Below, piece by piece: positions 1 to 10,690 of a DNA stretch of 64,000 nucleotides. How positions within the stretch are numbered: the stretch's first letter is position 1; each line of letters begins with the position of its first letter. Below the pieces are notes generated by a model. That model made no database searches, was not told the origin of the DNA, and saw only the letters and a program-made list of their open reading frames with translations. This DNA comes from Phascolarctos cinereus. Its lineage: Eukaryota; Chordata; Mammalia; Diprotodontia; Phascolarctidae. The translations under genes and the position numbers were made by a program. Location of the stretch: positions 62,001 to 126,000 of the forward strand of contig NW_018344336.1 of NCBI RefSeq assembly GCF_002099425.1, in the 5' to 3' direction.

Positions 1-105
1 GGATCTCACGAGCTGGTCAACATGTGAGACTGGATTTGAACTCTAAGCTTTCTGATTTCAGCTCAGTGCTCTATGCACTGTACTACCTAGCTGCCTAATG
101 GTACC
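1..105 (-). repeat. Antisense CORE-SINE (MIR/MAR1-like), cut by window edge
   Basis: Read on the minus strand this is the tRNA-like head of a SINE: the plus strand ends in CTACCTAGCTGCC and carries GGATTTGAACTCT, the complement of a pol III B-box region. The same element occupies the same place in every unit of the array. Bases 106-177 are the usual unit flank (GGTACCAG, then TTGGGAAGACT), after which the array changes strand. Confidence 0.75.
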
Positions 106-177
106 AGAGTATAATACAATATTACTGGGCTATAAGACATGACAAATATGAAGATTTTAGAGAAATTTGGGAAGACT

Positions 178-600
178 CATGCCTGATCAAGGCAGATGCT
201 GACGTCAACGTCCACTGGGCACTGGCAGAGGGGTGGGGGGATCCACCTTGCCCAGACTGAGCTCCTTGAGGACCCCTAGGGCTAGGAGTGGATACCTGAG
301 AGGGGATAGAGGCCAGGGGACCCACCCAAAGACCCCCTGAGGCTGAGATTCCTGTGCATGGGAGACAAGGGGTCAGGAAACAAAAGCCCCAGACCCCAGG
401 ACTCCTTCCCATACTGGGGAAACGGTCACCAACGGCTCTCTATGGGGCCTTTTCCTTCCACCCACCTGAGCTCTGAGGTCTGACAGTCCTTGTGAGAAGG
501 GAGGGGGGAGCAGGGATGGGGAGGAATCCACATCTTCAGGAGGCTGGTCCAGGAAGAACCATGGGATTTATTCCAATGTTTAGGGTGAGAATAAAGGCTG
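178..600 (-). promoter_or_regulatory. Promoter-like cassette, partial copy (P1)
   Basis: This is a minus-strand copy of the cassette described at 47001-47727. A perfect CRE (TGACGTCA) lies at 200-207. The part that should carry the second CCAAT box and the RFX X-box is missing because the sequence joins plus-strand unit flank at about 178. The rest, through the GGTCCAGGAAGAACC stretch, matches other copies. It is probably a remnant. Confidence 0.55.
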
Positions 601-985
601 AACTTGCTGATGGGGAGCTGCTTGTAGTAGTCAATGACAGACAGTCATTATGTATACCTACTATGTGCCAGCCCATAGGTGAAATTTCATACATCCTTTT
701 TCCCTCACTCTGAAGAATTCATTCATTTATTATTGAAATCAACAGGGCCATATTTTGTTCCAGGTTCTTTGTGACCATATAGTGTTGTGGTGAATATGTT
801 GATATATAGCCCCAAACGTTAAACTCTTAAAGGTGTAAGAACTTAAAGCCGCACTAAGACTTTTGGGACATGTGATATGTTGACCTAATTTTGGTGTCTT
901 TGCAGTATAAAGTCAGCAGTGTATACGCTATAAGGACTTTCCCATTTTAAGTTAGTTTTTAGGCTTAATACCAAATTGTTTTCCT
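601..985 (-). repeat. Segment X with mariner-like MITE remnant, reverse copy
   Basis: This is the reverse of 34701-35110. Around 808-872 the two ends look like degraded Tc1/mariner inverted repeats: AGCCCCAAACG on one side and ACTAAGACTTTTGGGAC on the other. An AATAAA-bearing stretch near 995 marks the end of shared sequence. The mariner assignment rests on the recalled TIR and is tentative. Confidence 0.4.
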
Positions 986-1344
986 GAATGAATGGGCTTC
1001 AATAAACATTGATTAAGCTCCTGTCATTAGCAGGAACTCCATCCTGGGCAGTAGGACACATACAAAGTGGTGAAAAGACCCTCCTTGGTCTCTGAGCTTA
1101 GATGGTCTGGAGAATAAGCTGAATACCACTCAAAGACCCAATGGTACACATTAAGTACTTTACAGTGGTGTAAACTCAAGAGCTGTGTGACATGAACTGA
1201 ACTGGGTTGTTTTACTTTGGGGTATTTTTGTCTTCTTTAAAATCTCTGTTTTGTAGGGTGACTTGTTGGATAAGGGAAGTGGGAGGAATATATTCAGAGT
1301 AAATTCAACAATGATATAACAGGGGATGGGATAGAAGTCAGGAG

Positions 1345-1373
<29 letters not shown>
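986..1373. other. Unassigned sequence ending in a (CA)n microsatellite
   Basis: I recognise no element in 986-1340. A (CA)n run of about 15 repeats lies at 1344-1373. The same AC-rich run leads into the AT block in other units, so the right edge belongs to the array. Confidence 0.4.
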
Positions 1374-1377
<4 letters not shown>

Positions 1378-1700
1378 CACACAGGCTCCTATACTAATAC
1401 ACGCCCACATATGTGGACCCCCAGTACAATCATTTCATTAAAAAAAAATCACTATCAACTAGTGATCAGGGTGAGGAGATGAAAGGGGATCTGAAAAGGG
1501 TATTCAGAAACATCTGATTGACTTGGGAAGTGGAGAGGTTGGGCAGAACAAGGCAAAACAGGCTGAGAACCTTAATTCCTAAGGAAAATCTTATAGAAAA
1601 GGATCATAGAATATTTAGACATAGCCACTTATATAGATGAGGATTCCTATCTGTCCAAGCAGACATTCAGTATTCATCCAGTATTCATCCAGGCATATGA
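1374..1700 (-). repeat. End of an AT-rich unit block, reverse copy
   Basis: It matches the outer end of the AT block at 4360-4600 and 9390-9640, for example GGTGAGGAGAT and GGCAAAACAGGCTGAGAACCTTAA. Only the first few hundred bases of the block remain here. Confidence 0.6.
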
Positions 1701-2235
1701 AGGGAGATTTTGTGATGGACCATAAAGTAATAATGAATAAAAAGTTTAAAAAGAATGTCTACCTCTATAGGACTCACCTGTCCCCCAAAGGAGCCTCTCC
1801 AAAATGAACTGTGATAGAAAGGGGCTCATTCTTGTGATCCAACTGCATTCCCCCACCCCACCAAGAAGGCCCACTGAGATAGTAAGCTGTGAAAGTACAA
1901 CTTGCATGGTAAAGAATAACTCCTTGTGTCTTTCTGGTATCTTGCCTATCTCTAGGGGGATGTTTCACTCTATATTTCAATAATGTTTTTCAAATTCTTC
2001 ACTTTATTATCTACATCCAGGTAGCTTTGTTTCGCTTCTTGGTAGTGCCTCATTATTTCTTTTCTGCTTCTGAGGGTAGAGTTTTCTGGTTGTATCTGCT
2101 GTCTTGTAGCTCTCCTAGACCTCTCAGGTTCAGACCCACTCCCAAACCATGGAGGTACCAAGTCTTCTTGATCCTACTTCTTCCACAGCTCTCTCCTACA
2201 TCCCCTTCTTTTCATGACAAACTTAGTTCATGACC
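1701..2235. other. Unique sequence, nothing recognised
   Basis: This stretch of about 530 bases does not recur elsewhere in the window and I recognise no repeat family. Open frames on both strands are short (63-68 codons) and overlap each other, so none is called a gene. Confidence 0.5.
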
Positions 2236-2575
2236 AAGGCCAATAGCTAAAGCCTCCTGCTGGCGGTGAAGGAGATGGGTTTTCCTGCAGCCATTCTCTG
2301 CCCTCATCAAGCCATCCTCACACAATTTCCACCATGATATTCCTTCCTAAAGCACAGCTCTGACCCTGTCTCTCTGCTGCCTAAGAAGCTTCATTGGCCA
2401 CACTTGCTTCCAAGACAAAAGACAAATGGTTCTCTTTGGCTTCTGTAGTCTGTCACAGTCTTGATCCTGCCTCCCTTTCCATGCTGACCACCCCTTCCTC
2501 CCTTGCACACACTCAATACTCCAGCTACCTGGTCAGTTTTCCTGGGCATATTTGCCCTTGCCTTTGTAGGAGGAT
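2236..2575 (+). repeat. L2/CR1-type LINE fragment (3' region)
   Basis: The order of phrases AAAGCACAGCTCTGACC, then CTTCATTGGCC, then CTTTCCATGCTGACC matches my recollection of the 3' end of mammalian L2 LINEs. It is single copy in the window and diverged, consistent with an old insertion. Family assignment is from memory. Confidence 0.5.
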
Positions 2576-2639
2576 GATTATCTAAAATGGAGCCATGTGG
2601 GTAGTGTTAAACCTGAACTCAAAAAGGCTGGAGTTCACA

Positions 2640-2835
2640 TATAACCTCATCCACTTGCTTCCTAGCTGAGTGAACCTGAACAAGTCTGAACATTTATCTG
2701 CCTCAGTTTCCTCAACTGTAAAATCAGGAGAAGATCACCTGCCTCCCAAGGTGAGGATGAGATAAGATCATATTTGTAAAGTACTTTGAAAACCTCAAAA
2801 GACTTTAGAAACGGTAGCTATTAGCTATTATTACA
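2640..2835 (+). repeat. CORE-SINE (MIR/MAR1-like), sense copy
   Basis: It carries CCTCAGTTTCCTCAACTG, followed by a tail of the type TTTGTAAAGTACTTTG and TTAGCTATTATTA. It is the minus-strand unit's equivalent of the antisense SINE seen near every microsatellite further right. Confidence 0.7.
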
Positions 2836-3078
2836 TGTACCACAAACTTTCTCAAGCCTTTTGGAAAGTAACTAAAACTCAATATTAATGCCCACATACC
2901 TTCAGAGGGGATGGCCTAAACTTGTTCAGAATGACATGGAAGCATAAAGTTTGACACAAAGATTGACGGTAAAACAATCAGGTGAAAATAATTTCGAGAC
3001 CTAAAATGCATCCAGTAGGTAATCCAAGAACACCTGTGTCTGCTATTGGTGGCCGTGGAGGACAGATATGGCATGGGG
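2836..3078 (-). other. Unit flank lacking the hAT MITE (apparent empty site near 3015)
   Basis: This flank aligns with 7966-8400, read on the same strand, but runs through CATCCAGTAGGTAATCCAAG where the other copy has a 174-bp MITE between CCACTAGTACC and CTAGGTAATCC. At about 3079 it joins core B in reverse orientation. Confidence 0.6.
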
Positions 3079-4060
3079 CCTCCTTTTCCTCCATCTTGGC
3101 CTCTGCCTCCTCTGACATCCAAGTTTCATGGGCTGAAGGTCCCTGGGTAGGCTCTTTCCAGAAGCCTGTGGGCAGGGTTTACATAGGGCAAGGAGTGTGG
3201 GGAGTCTTCAGTTATGACAGTTGGGTTAAGTAAAAAGCAAACCAATACTCATCCCCACCTACGCCCCACTTTGGAACAGCAGACATTTAGCAGGATGAGC
3301 CTGAGTCAATCCCTGTGTCTTCTCTGAACAAGTTCCTTCTATTTGTGAAATAATGGTGATGACTTTCACCTGCTTAACCCCAGAGCCCTACTTGAACATT
3401 TTCCTGGGACTTGGAAGTGTTAGCCTAGGCAAAATCTCTGTTTCTTGCCCTCAGAAATCTCCCAGTCTAGTGAGGGAAAAGATGTGCCTTGGACATGCCC
3501 AGCGTAGTAGTGGTGGCAAAGCCTTGGCCCAAGGAGGCAAGCCTTGCAGAGGCAGGGGTCAAGAACTGCTTGGTGGATATGGGCTGGGTGGTACTTGGGC
3601 TTTCAGGTGGGAAGGAAAGTGGAGATTGTCAGCCGAACAGAGGGGATTTTTCAGCTGTGTAAAGGGACCAGGCTGGGCTACAGAAGGGGGCTCTGGGAAT
3701 CAGGGTGGGAAAGAAAGCTCTAATAATTCCATGCCCAGAGTTCATGTGACATTACCTTTCCCTCCCTGGGCAGGTCAGTGGGGCCCTGCCCACGAAGGAA
3801 GGAAGGCAGGCTTCTCCCCTAACCTGCACAGATCACCCTCATGAACGTCTATCACTATGATTGTACCTATGACACTATGGCTGCAAACATCCAGAAGAGG
3901 CCAGAAGCAGAAGCCAGATCCAATTGTTTCTCAGAATAGGGTCAGAAATATAGGAGAGCAAGTTCAGCAGGAAGCATATAAATATTCCTCAAGAGGCGCA
4001 AGCTGATTGGAGCAAATACTGTGGTTAATAGAAATCTAATAGAAGGGACAACACCGAAAG
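3079..4060 (-). repeat. Core B segment, reverse copy
   Basis: It aligns in reverse with 16300-17400 and 29600-30540. Landmarks are CTTTCCAGAAGCC, the AGTTATGACAG complement of an acceptor-like site, GTGGCAAAGCCTTGGCC, and a proximal GTTAATAGAAATCT. A 163-codon plus-strand open frame (3353-3844) crosses it, but other copies do not keep that frame, so it is treated as non-coding. Confidence 0.65.
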
Positions 4061-4072
4061 ATGTGGCCTCCA

Positions 4073-4221
4073 GAGAGGCAGCTAGGTGGCACAGTGGATA
4101 GAGCACTGGCCCTGGAGTCAGGAGGACCTGAGTTCAAATCTGGCCTCAGACACATAACACTTACTTAGCTATGTGACCCTGGGCAAGTCACTTAACCTCA
4201 CTGCCTAGCAAAAAAAAAAAA
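4073..4221 (+). repeat. Short tRNA-derived SINE (~145 bp) with clean target-site duplication
   Basis: The head GGCAGCTAGGTGGCACAGTGG and body GAGTTCAAATCTGGCCTCAG are followed by an A-tail of about 12. A 12-bp imperfect target-site duplication flanks it: ATGTGGCCTCCA at 4061-4072 and ATGTGCCCTCCA at 4222-4233. This is the best-preserved insertion signature of the short SINE in the window. Confidence 0.85.
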
Positions 4222-4233
4222 ATGTGCCCTCCA

Positions 4234-5640
4234 TGAAATGAACTCCAATTTTACCTAATCCAAGGTGTTAGCAACTGTTGTACCAGAGGTTGGATGGAAG
4301 TTGGAACAGAACCACACACACACACACACATACACACACATGCACACACACTACTACAGTTATATACACTCACATTCATGCACCTCCAGTGCAATCATTT
4401 CATAAACAATTTTAATAGATATTGATTAGTAATCTTGGTGAGGAGATAAAAGGGGGTCTCCAGAGGGTCTTCACAAACATCTGGTTGACTTGAGAAGTGA
4501 AATTTCTGACAGACAAAGGCAAAACAGGCTAAGAACCTTAACTCCTAAGGGAAATCTCATGGACAAAGATGGTGGAAGATCTGGACATATCTCCTCACAG
4601 ATGAGGATTCCTGACTTCCATGTGTGAGTACATACATGTGTGACGTGTATGAGTACTTACCTCTTCTCTCACTGTACCCATACGTCTGATTATTGATATG
4701 TTTTCTTTCTGTATCAATGCATATGAATACTCTTCCATATTCCATACTGTACATATTTTAGTCATCTCATGTACTTCTTATATTAATCAATATATGAGGT
4801 TTCCCCCATATTTTCTCTATGGTCACACACATATGAGCAATTATGTATTCAATATATATATAGTATCTGTTCATTTTGACTCATATATATTATTATTTAT
4901 GTACTCTCTCTATATGTTTGTGTATATGAGAACTCATAAAGCCCTTATATTTTCTTTCATTTATGAGTACTCATTCCTTCCATATTGCTATATGTGTACC
5001 ATTATTCTCTGTCTATATTCCTATATATGAGCACTGATGTACTTTCAGTGTGCATGAACAGGAGTCTTCATAAATTCTGTCACAGGGGGAGAAGCAGTTG
5101 AATATTTTCAGGTATATAGAAGGGATATAGGAGAATGTGAGGGTGCATATACAGACATATATGAAAGGGGAGAAATTGGGTACTCATAGATGAATAGAGA
5201 ATGATTGTGTGAGTACTCATATAGTAGGAATAAAGAGAATGACTGCTAATGTTTATGAGATAGAATTTATAAATCATAAAAATGAATTTATATAAAGTAT
5301 CAGTGAGTACATGTATATAAGAATGAAGAGAAAGAACCTGTGTATAATGTATATATCCTCTGTCTTCATATGTCTTACTCATCATACATTCTCTCCATAT
5401 TCATTTATACAAATATGAATCATTTATGCTTTACAGGAGAGAGAGTACTCAGATAAATACGGAGAACATATAAAATGAGATATATGGGTTCTTTATATAG
5501 GATTATTTAATCATATATATATAATCTCACATATACTTTTATTTAGAGGATCATTCAGTAATCATGAGGAGGAATAGACAGAGGGAAGGGAGATACAGAG
5601 GAAATATTTGAGCCCTCAAGGATAAGAATACAGAAAGGCC
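4234..5640 (-). repeat. Long AT-rich unit block, reverse copy
   Basis: About 1.4 kb of TATA/CATA-rich sequence containing perfect TGAGTACTCA palindromes at 4964-4973 and 5210-5219, many near matches, and a (CA)n run near 4313-4350. Its counterparts are 9230-10690, 14766-16130 and 37461-38660. The open frames inside are products of low complexity. Confidence 0.75.
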
Positions 5641-6540
5641 AGTGGTTTTGAAGAGGGGGACAGAGGGCTGTCTGGACAGACAGCAGGGGGTCTCTGGGCA
5701 TCAGTTCTGGCCCCGGGGTCCTCTCAGCGCCCTGCCTGGCTCCCAGAATGGCCACAGTCAAGTAACCCCACTGGTAGCTCGAGACACTTGTAGCTACCCC
5801 TTGGTGGGGGAGGGGGAAATGAGCTGAAAAGGTGGTCAGAAGAGAAAATGGACTGGAGAGGGGGTGGAGGAGGGGAAAATGAGTTGCAGAAGGCTTGAAG
5901 GAGAGCAGAAGATGAGACCAGTAATGGGTGACAAGGACGGATGCTGTTTCCATGGAAACGGGTGAGGGGGATGCCTGATGGGGCCAGCGGAGGGAACAAT
6001 GGGATTGGCTGGAGGAGGACTCCTGCCACACCGAGGTAGGGGCTGACATCACCAGCCAACGGCGCTGAACAAAGGAGGGGGGTCCACCTTGCCCAGACTC
6101 AGCTCCACTTGGCTGGTGGCTCGCTGAGGACACCTAGGGCTGGGAGAGGGTATCTGAGCGGGCAGACAGGCCATTAAATCCGCCCAAAGACCCCCTGAGG
6201 CTCTGTCTCCTGAGAATGGGAGACAAGGGCCCAGAAAACCTAATTCCCAGACACCAATGACTGCTATCCATGGTAGGAAAACAGGCCCCCTTCCTTCCAT
6301 CATGGGGCTCTGAGATCTGACAGTCCCTGTGAGGTGAGAGGGCATGCACCTCTGGTTCTGGAGTCTGGTCCAGGAAGAACTATGGGATTTATTCTAATCT
6401 TTAGGGTTAGAATAAGCTGATAACTTGCTGACGGGGCTTCCCCAAGGGAAAGCAGCAGACTAGCAGAGTCTTATCAGCAGGAGAGTGAGGGGCAGTTGGC
6501 TAGCACTGGGAAAGGGGTATGGATGTAGGAGTAAAGTCTG
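5641..6540 (-). promoter_or_regulatory. Promoter-like cassette (P2), minus strand
   Basis: The RFX-type palindrome GTTTCCATGGAAAC is perfect at 5946-5959. An ATTGG box (CCAAT on the minus strand) is at 6004-6008, and a one-mismatch CRE (TGACATCA) at 6044-6051. Spacing is X-box to CCAAT 49 bp and CCAAT to CRE 43 bp. The upstream CCAAT position is degraded. About 300 bp of pyrimidine-rich sequence (minus strand) separates the cassette from the AT block. Confidence 0.6.
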
Positions 6541-7250
6541 AATGCACTTATACACATAGATAAAGTTGAGGACTAAAAGAGATCCCAAAGCTCATCTAAT
6601 CCAATGTCCTAATTTAGATAAAGCATAACTGAGGTCAAGAGGAGGACAAGGACATGGCCACGGTCACACTGCCAGTAAGGACCAGATCCAGGCCTTGAGC
6701 CCAACCTCCACCTCTTCCTCCTCTGAGAGCCAAGCTTCATGAACTGAGGGTCCCTGGGAAGGCTCTCCACAGAAGGTGAAGGGCAGGTTCCTTATAGAAA
6801 TAGGGGTTCTGGGAGTGTTCCGTTATGACTGTGGGGTTAAGGGAAGTGCCAACCGATCCTGCCCATACCCAGATTTGGGACAGCCTGGTATAAAGACTGA
6901 GCAGGGTGAACCTCAGTAAAATCCATGACTTCCCTGAATGTTTTCTCCATTTGTGAAGAAAGGGAAATGAACCCTAGCTGCTTCACCCAGAACCCTCCTT
7001 AAACATGTTTCTGGGGCTTGGAGGTAAGAGCCCAGGAGAGGCTGAAGAGGCCAGAAGCAGGAGTCAAATCCAGAGTTGCTCAAAATGAGGCCAGTAATAT
7101 GGGAGAGTAACTTCACCAACAGGGCTATAAACACCAGGCTGAGTGGCTGGACTAGACCATTTATTACTTAATTTATTTAAGCAAATACCTAAGTTAATGC
7201 CAATATAAGGAAAGTACAAGAGACAAAGATGTGTCCTGTGAAAAAAACTT
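6541..7250 (-). repeat. Core A with embedded MIR-like SINE, reverse copy
   Basis: The MIR-like part is at about 6541-6715 (ACATGGCC and CACTGCCAGTAA complements). The rest aligns in reverse with 33560-34190. The acceptor-like stretch around 6820-6840 (complement of CCCCACAGTCATAAC) is present. No open frame is shared with other copies. Confidence 0.65.
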
Positions 7251-7368
7251 TTCCAACCTGACCCATTCCACATTATGATTAATGATTGAAAAGAAGTTGT
7301 GCATTGAGGAAAGGACACACATTCTTTCTGTCTCTCTCCTTCCTTCCCTCTTTCACTTCTTCTCCTGC

Positions 7369-7427
7369 TTCTTCTTCTTCTTCTTCTTCTTCTTCTTCTT
7401 CTTCTTCTTCTTCTTCTTCTTCTTCTT

Positions 7428-7511
<84 letters not shown>
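7369..7511. repeat. Composite microsatellite (TTC)n(TC)n(AC)n
   Basis: It has roughly 20 TTC repeats (7369-7430), then (TC)n (7434-7484), then (AC)n (7485-7511). The same composite, in reverse complement, sits at this point in every plus-strand unit, so it predates the array's expansion. Long open frames across it on both strands encode only poly-S, poly-F, poly-R or similar runs. Confidence 0.9.
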
Positions 7512-7514
<3 letters not shown>

Positions 7515-7708
7515 TCCTTATACAAGCATTTCATAAAGCATTTTCTTTTCCAAAAATAGTTTTTTTGCAGTCAGGCTCACAGTCTTTTACTGGTATTGCT
7601 CATTTTACTCTTTATTCATATCATTAAGTCTTCCCTAGTTTCTCTGAAATCTTCATATTTGTCATTTCTTATAGCCCAGTAATATTCTATTATACTCTGG
7701 TACCATTA

Positions 7709-7965
7709 GGCAGCTAGGTAGCACAGTGAATAGAGCACTGAGCCTGAAGTCAGAAAGCCCAGAGTTCAAATCCAGTCTCACACATTGACCAGCTCTTTGA
7801 GATCCTAGGCAAGTCACTTAACTTCTGCCTGCCTCAGTTTCCTCAACTATAAAATCCAGAAAAGCACCTACCTCCTGGTTTTGCTACAAGGATCAGATGA
7901 GATCATATTTGTAAAGTGCTTTGCAAACCTCACAAGACTTTAGAAATGGTAGCTTTTAGCTATTA
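7709..7965 (+). repeat. CORE-SINE (MIR/MAR1-like), near full length
   Basis: The head AGGCAGCTAGGTAGCACAG, the core CCTCAGTTTCCTCAAC and the tail TTAGCTATTATTA are all present. It lies on the sense strand here because the unit is inverted relative to the rest of the array. Confidence 0.75.
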
Positions 7966-8157
7966 TTACATTCACCACATACTTTCTCAAGGTTTTTTGG
8001 AAAGTATCTACCAAATCAATATTAAGGCCCACATACCTTCAGAGGGGATGGGTAACCTTGTTCAAAAGCTACGGAAGCATAAAGTTTGACACAAAGATTG
8101 AAGGTAAAACAATCAGGTGAAAATAATTTCCAGACCTAAACTCCAACCACTAGTACC

Positions 8158-8331
8158 CAGGGGTAGGCAACCTGAGGCTTCAAGGCTACCTGTGGCCCTC
8201 TAGGTCCTCAAGTGTGGCCCTTTGACTGAGTCCAAACTTTTGTTCTATGAAGTTGGGATTCATTTGGAGGGCCACACTTGAGGACCCAGAGGGCCACAGG
8301 TGATCTGCAGGCCGCGGGTTCCCCACCCCTG
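8158..8331. mobile_element. hAT-type MITE, long palindrome (copy 1)
   Basis: The 174-bp element runs from CAGGGGTAGGCAACC to CCCCACCCCTG, and its two halves pair along almost their full length (for example CCTCAAGTGTGGCCC with GGGCCACACTTGAGG). The termini CAGGGGTGGGGAACC and the flanking CTAG-containing near-8-bp duplication fit a non-autonomous hAT (Charlie-like) element. No transposase is present, so it could move only in trans. The RNA of either strand could fold into a single hairpin. Confidence 0.8.
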
Positions 8332-8439
8332 CTAGGTAATCCAAGAACACCTGTTTCTGCTGTTTGTGACTGTGGAGGACAGAGATGGCATGGGCTCTCC
8401 TTTCTTCGAAGAGTAATCAAATACATCCTTCATTTCCTC

Positions 8440-8805
8440 ATATGTCAAATGAGCCAGAGAGGGAAATGGCAAACCAGGACATTATCTTGGCCAAGAAAAT
8501 CCCCAGCATGGTCATGAAGGGTCAGACATGACTGAACAAAAATAACAACAAAGGGATACAAAAACAGGGTTCTTTTTGTTGTGTTTCAATCCACTTTGAC
8601 TCTTTGTGACCTCATTAAAAGGTTTTTGGCTAAGATAGTAGAGTGGTTTCCCAGTTCCTTCTCCAACTCATTTGGCAGATGAAGTGACTTGGCCAGGGTC
8701 ACACAGCTAGCATGTATTTAAGGCCAGATTTGAACTCAGGCTCCTGCCTTCCTGCCTCCAGGTCCAGCACTCTGTCCACTGTTCAATCTAGCTACCCTAA
8801 TAAAT
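8440..8805. repeat. Inverted pair of RTE-tailed SINEs, reverse unit
   Basis: A partial sense copy (about 8440-8550, ending CAGACATGACTGAAC) is followed by an antisense copy (about 8565-8805, ending in the complement of the tRNA-like head). The arrangement mirrors 18852-19347. Confidence 0.75.
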
Positions 8806-8823
8806 GAACAGACAGCATTATAT

Positions 8824-9222
8824 TGATGGGGTGCTTGGGTGCTTTACTGGGACACCTACTTCTAAGATCACATTTCTCCCTAACCTCAGAAACACTATCC
8901 CTGACAGTTTCCCTCCAACCCAAAGACCCTGTCTCTGACAGCGACTCATGAGAGAGCCCAGTGAGGCAAACTGCATCTCCCTGTTACAAGAACAAGCAAA
9001 CCTCCGTAGAATTTCCCTTGTATGACCAGGGCTATCTTGTACTAGCAGAACCATCAAGCACTGAGGCCCACAGTTACCCTCTACAATCCAGAGGTCAAGC
9101 TGTAGACACCAGCTCCTCAAACTATTTTGCTACAGATGTAACAGACCAAAAACACATCCCTTAGAAAACACCCTACCCTCAATTTCCAGTAATGAATGCT
9201 GTAGTTGTATGCATGATATAGA
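8824..9222 (+). mobile_element. LTR-1 solo LTR, partial (fossil)
   Basis: This is the plus-strand partial copy of the LTR described at 13104-13719, beginning TGATGGGGTGC. It ends at about 9222, where the sequence joins the flank of an AT block. It is an old, broken endogenous-retrovirus remnant. Confidence 0.6.
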
Positions 9223-9229
9223 AAGATGC

Positions 9230-10007
9230 GGCTTCCATGAAACATTCTCCAATATTATCTAATCCAAGGTGTTAGCAACTATTGAACCTGATGAGGAATG
9301 GAAGTTGGAACAGAAACACACACACATACACACACACACACATACACACACACAACCCCACACACACTCCTACAGTTATATACACTCACACTCATGCACC
9401 TCCAGTACAATCATTTCATAAATAATTTTAATAGATTTCGATTACTAATCTTGGTGAGGAGATAAAAAAATTCTCCAGAGGACCTTCACTAACATCTGAT
9501 TGACTTGAGAAGTGGAAAGGTCAGGCAGACAAAGGCAAAACAGGCTGAGAACCTTAACTCAGAAGGGAAATCATATGGACAAAGATGGTGGAAGATCTGG
9601 ACACATCTCCTCATAGGCGAGCATTCTTATCTTCCATGTGTATTTTGACATGGATGAGGACTCAGCTCTTCTCTCACCGTACCCATACGTCTGATTATTG
9701 ATATATTTTCTTCCTGTATGAATACTCTTCCATACTCCCTTGCTGTACATATTTTAGTCCTTATATATACTTTTAATACTTATCAATATATGTGTTTTCC
9801 CGAATATTTTCTGTATGTTGACACATATACATATGAACAATTATGTATTCAATGTATATAAATATAGTTTCTATTCATTTTGACTCACATTTATGATTAT
9901 TCATGTATTCTTTCTGTATGTTTTCACATATGAGCACTTCTCAGTCTTTCTGTATTCCTACATGAGTACTTCATTTATGAGTACTCATTCCATTCATATT
10001 TTTATAA

Positions 10008-10047
<40 letters not shown>

Positions 10048-10325
10048 ATATATTCATATATATGAATACTCTGTGTACATGGACAAGAGTCTTCATAAAT
10101 ACTGTCACAGGGAGAGAAGCAGTCGAATATTTTCAGGCATATAGAGGTGATATAGGAGAAAATTGGTATTCATAGATGAATAGAGAATGAATGTGTGAGT
10201 ACTCATATAGTAGGAATAGAGAGAATGATTGCTAATGTTTATGAGACATTATTTCTAAATCACACAAATGAATTTATGGAAAGTGTCAATGAGTACAGGT
10301 ACATAAGAATGAAGATAAAGAACCT

Positions 10326-10367
<42 letters not shown>

Positions 10368-10690
10368 ATCCTCTTTCTTCATATGTCTGAGTAATCATAC
10401 ATTCTCTCCATATTCATTTATACCATATGAATCATTTATACTTTATAGGAGAGAGACTCTATAGTCTTATATAAGTACTCATAGATGAATATGGAGAATA
10501 TATATAAATGAGATATATGGATTCTTTCTTTATATAAGATTATTTAATCATATATATGTAAGCTCATATATACTTTTATATAGAGGATCATTCAGTAATC
10601 ATAAGGAGGAATAGACAGAGGGAAAGGAGGATAATTCCCTTACATGAATATATAGAGGAAATATTTGAGCCCTCAAGGATAAGAATACAG
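9230..10690 (-). repeat. Long AT-rich unit block, reverse copy
   Basis: It contains perfect TGAGTACTCA at 9978-9987 and 10196-10205, AC-rich runs at 9314-9365, a TA/TG run near 10006-10050 and (TG)n near 10327-10362. It follows LTR-1 directly, whereas core B would be expected, so a core B segment has been lost at about 9222. Confidence 0.7.

Noticed and set aside
3353-3844. 163-codon plus-strand frame in reverse core B
   Set aside because: Other core B copies carry indels that change the frame, and no domain is recognisable.
4073-4221. tRNA gene
   Set aside because: The A/B-box-like head belongs to a SINE with A-tail and target-site duplication; there is no cloverleaf with an intact anticodon arm.
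4698-5030. 110-codon Tyr/Ile/Ser-rich frame resembling a membrane protein
   Set aside because: It arises from the AT-rich TATATGAG-type block and is not kept in other copies of the block.
7064-7627. Long open frames encoding poly-R, poly-S, poly-F and SLSLSL/HTHTHT runs (also near 20.4, 27.0, 33.3, 45.6, 51.9 and 61.0 kb)
   Set aside because: They translate microsatellites in several frames at once and have no unique sequence or conserved start.
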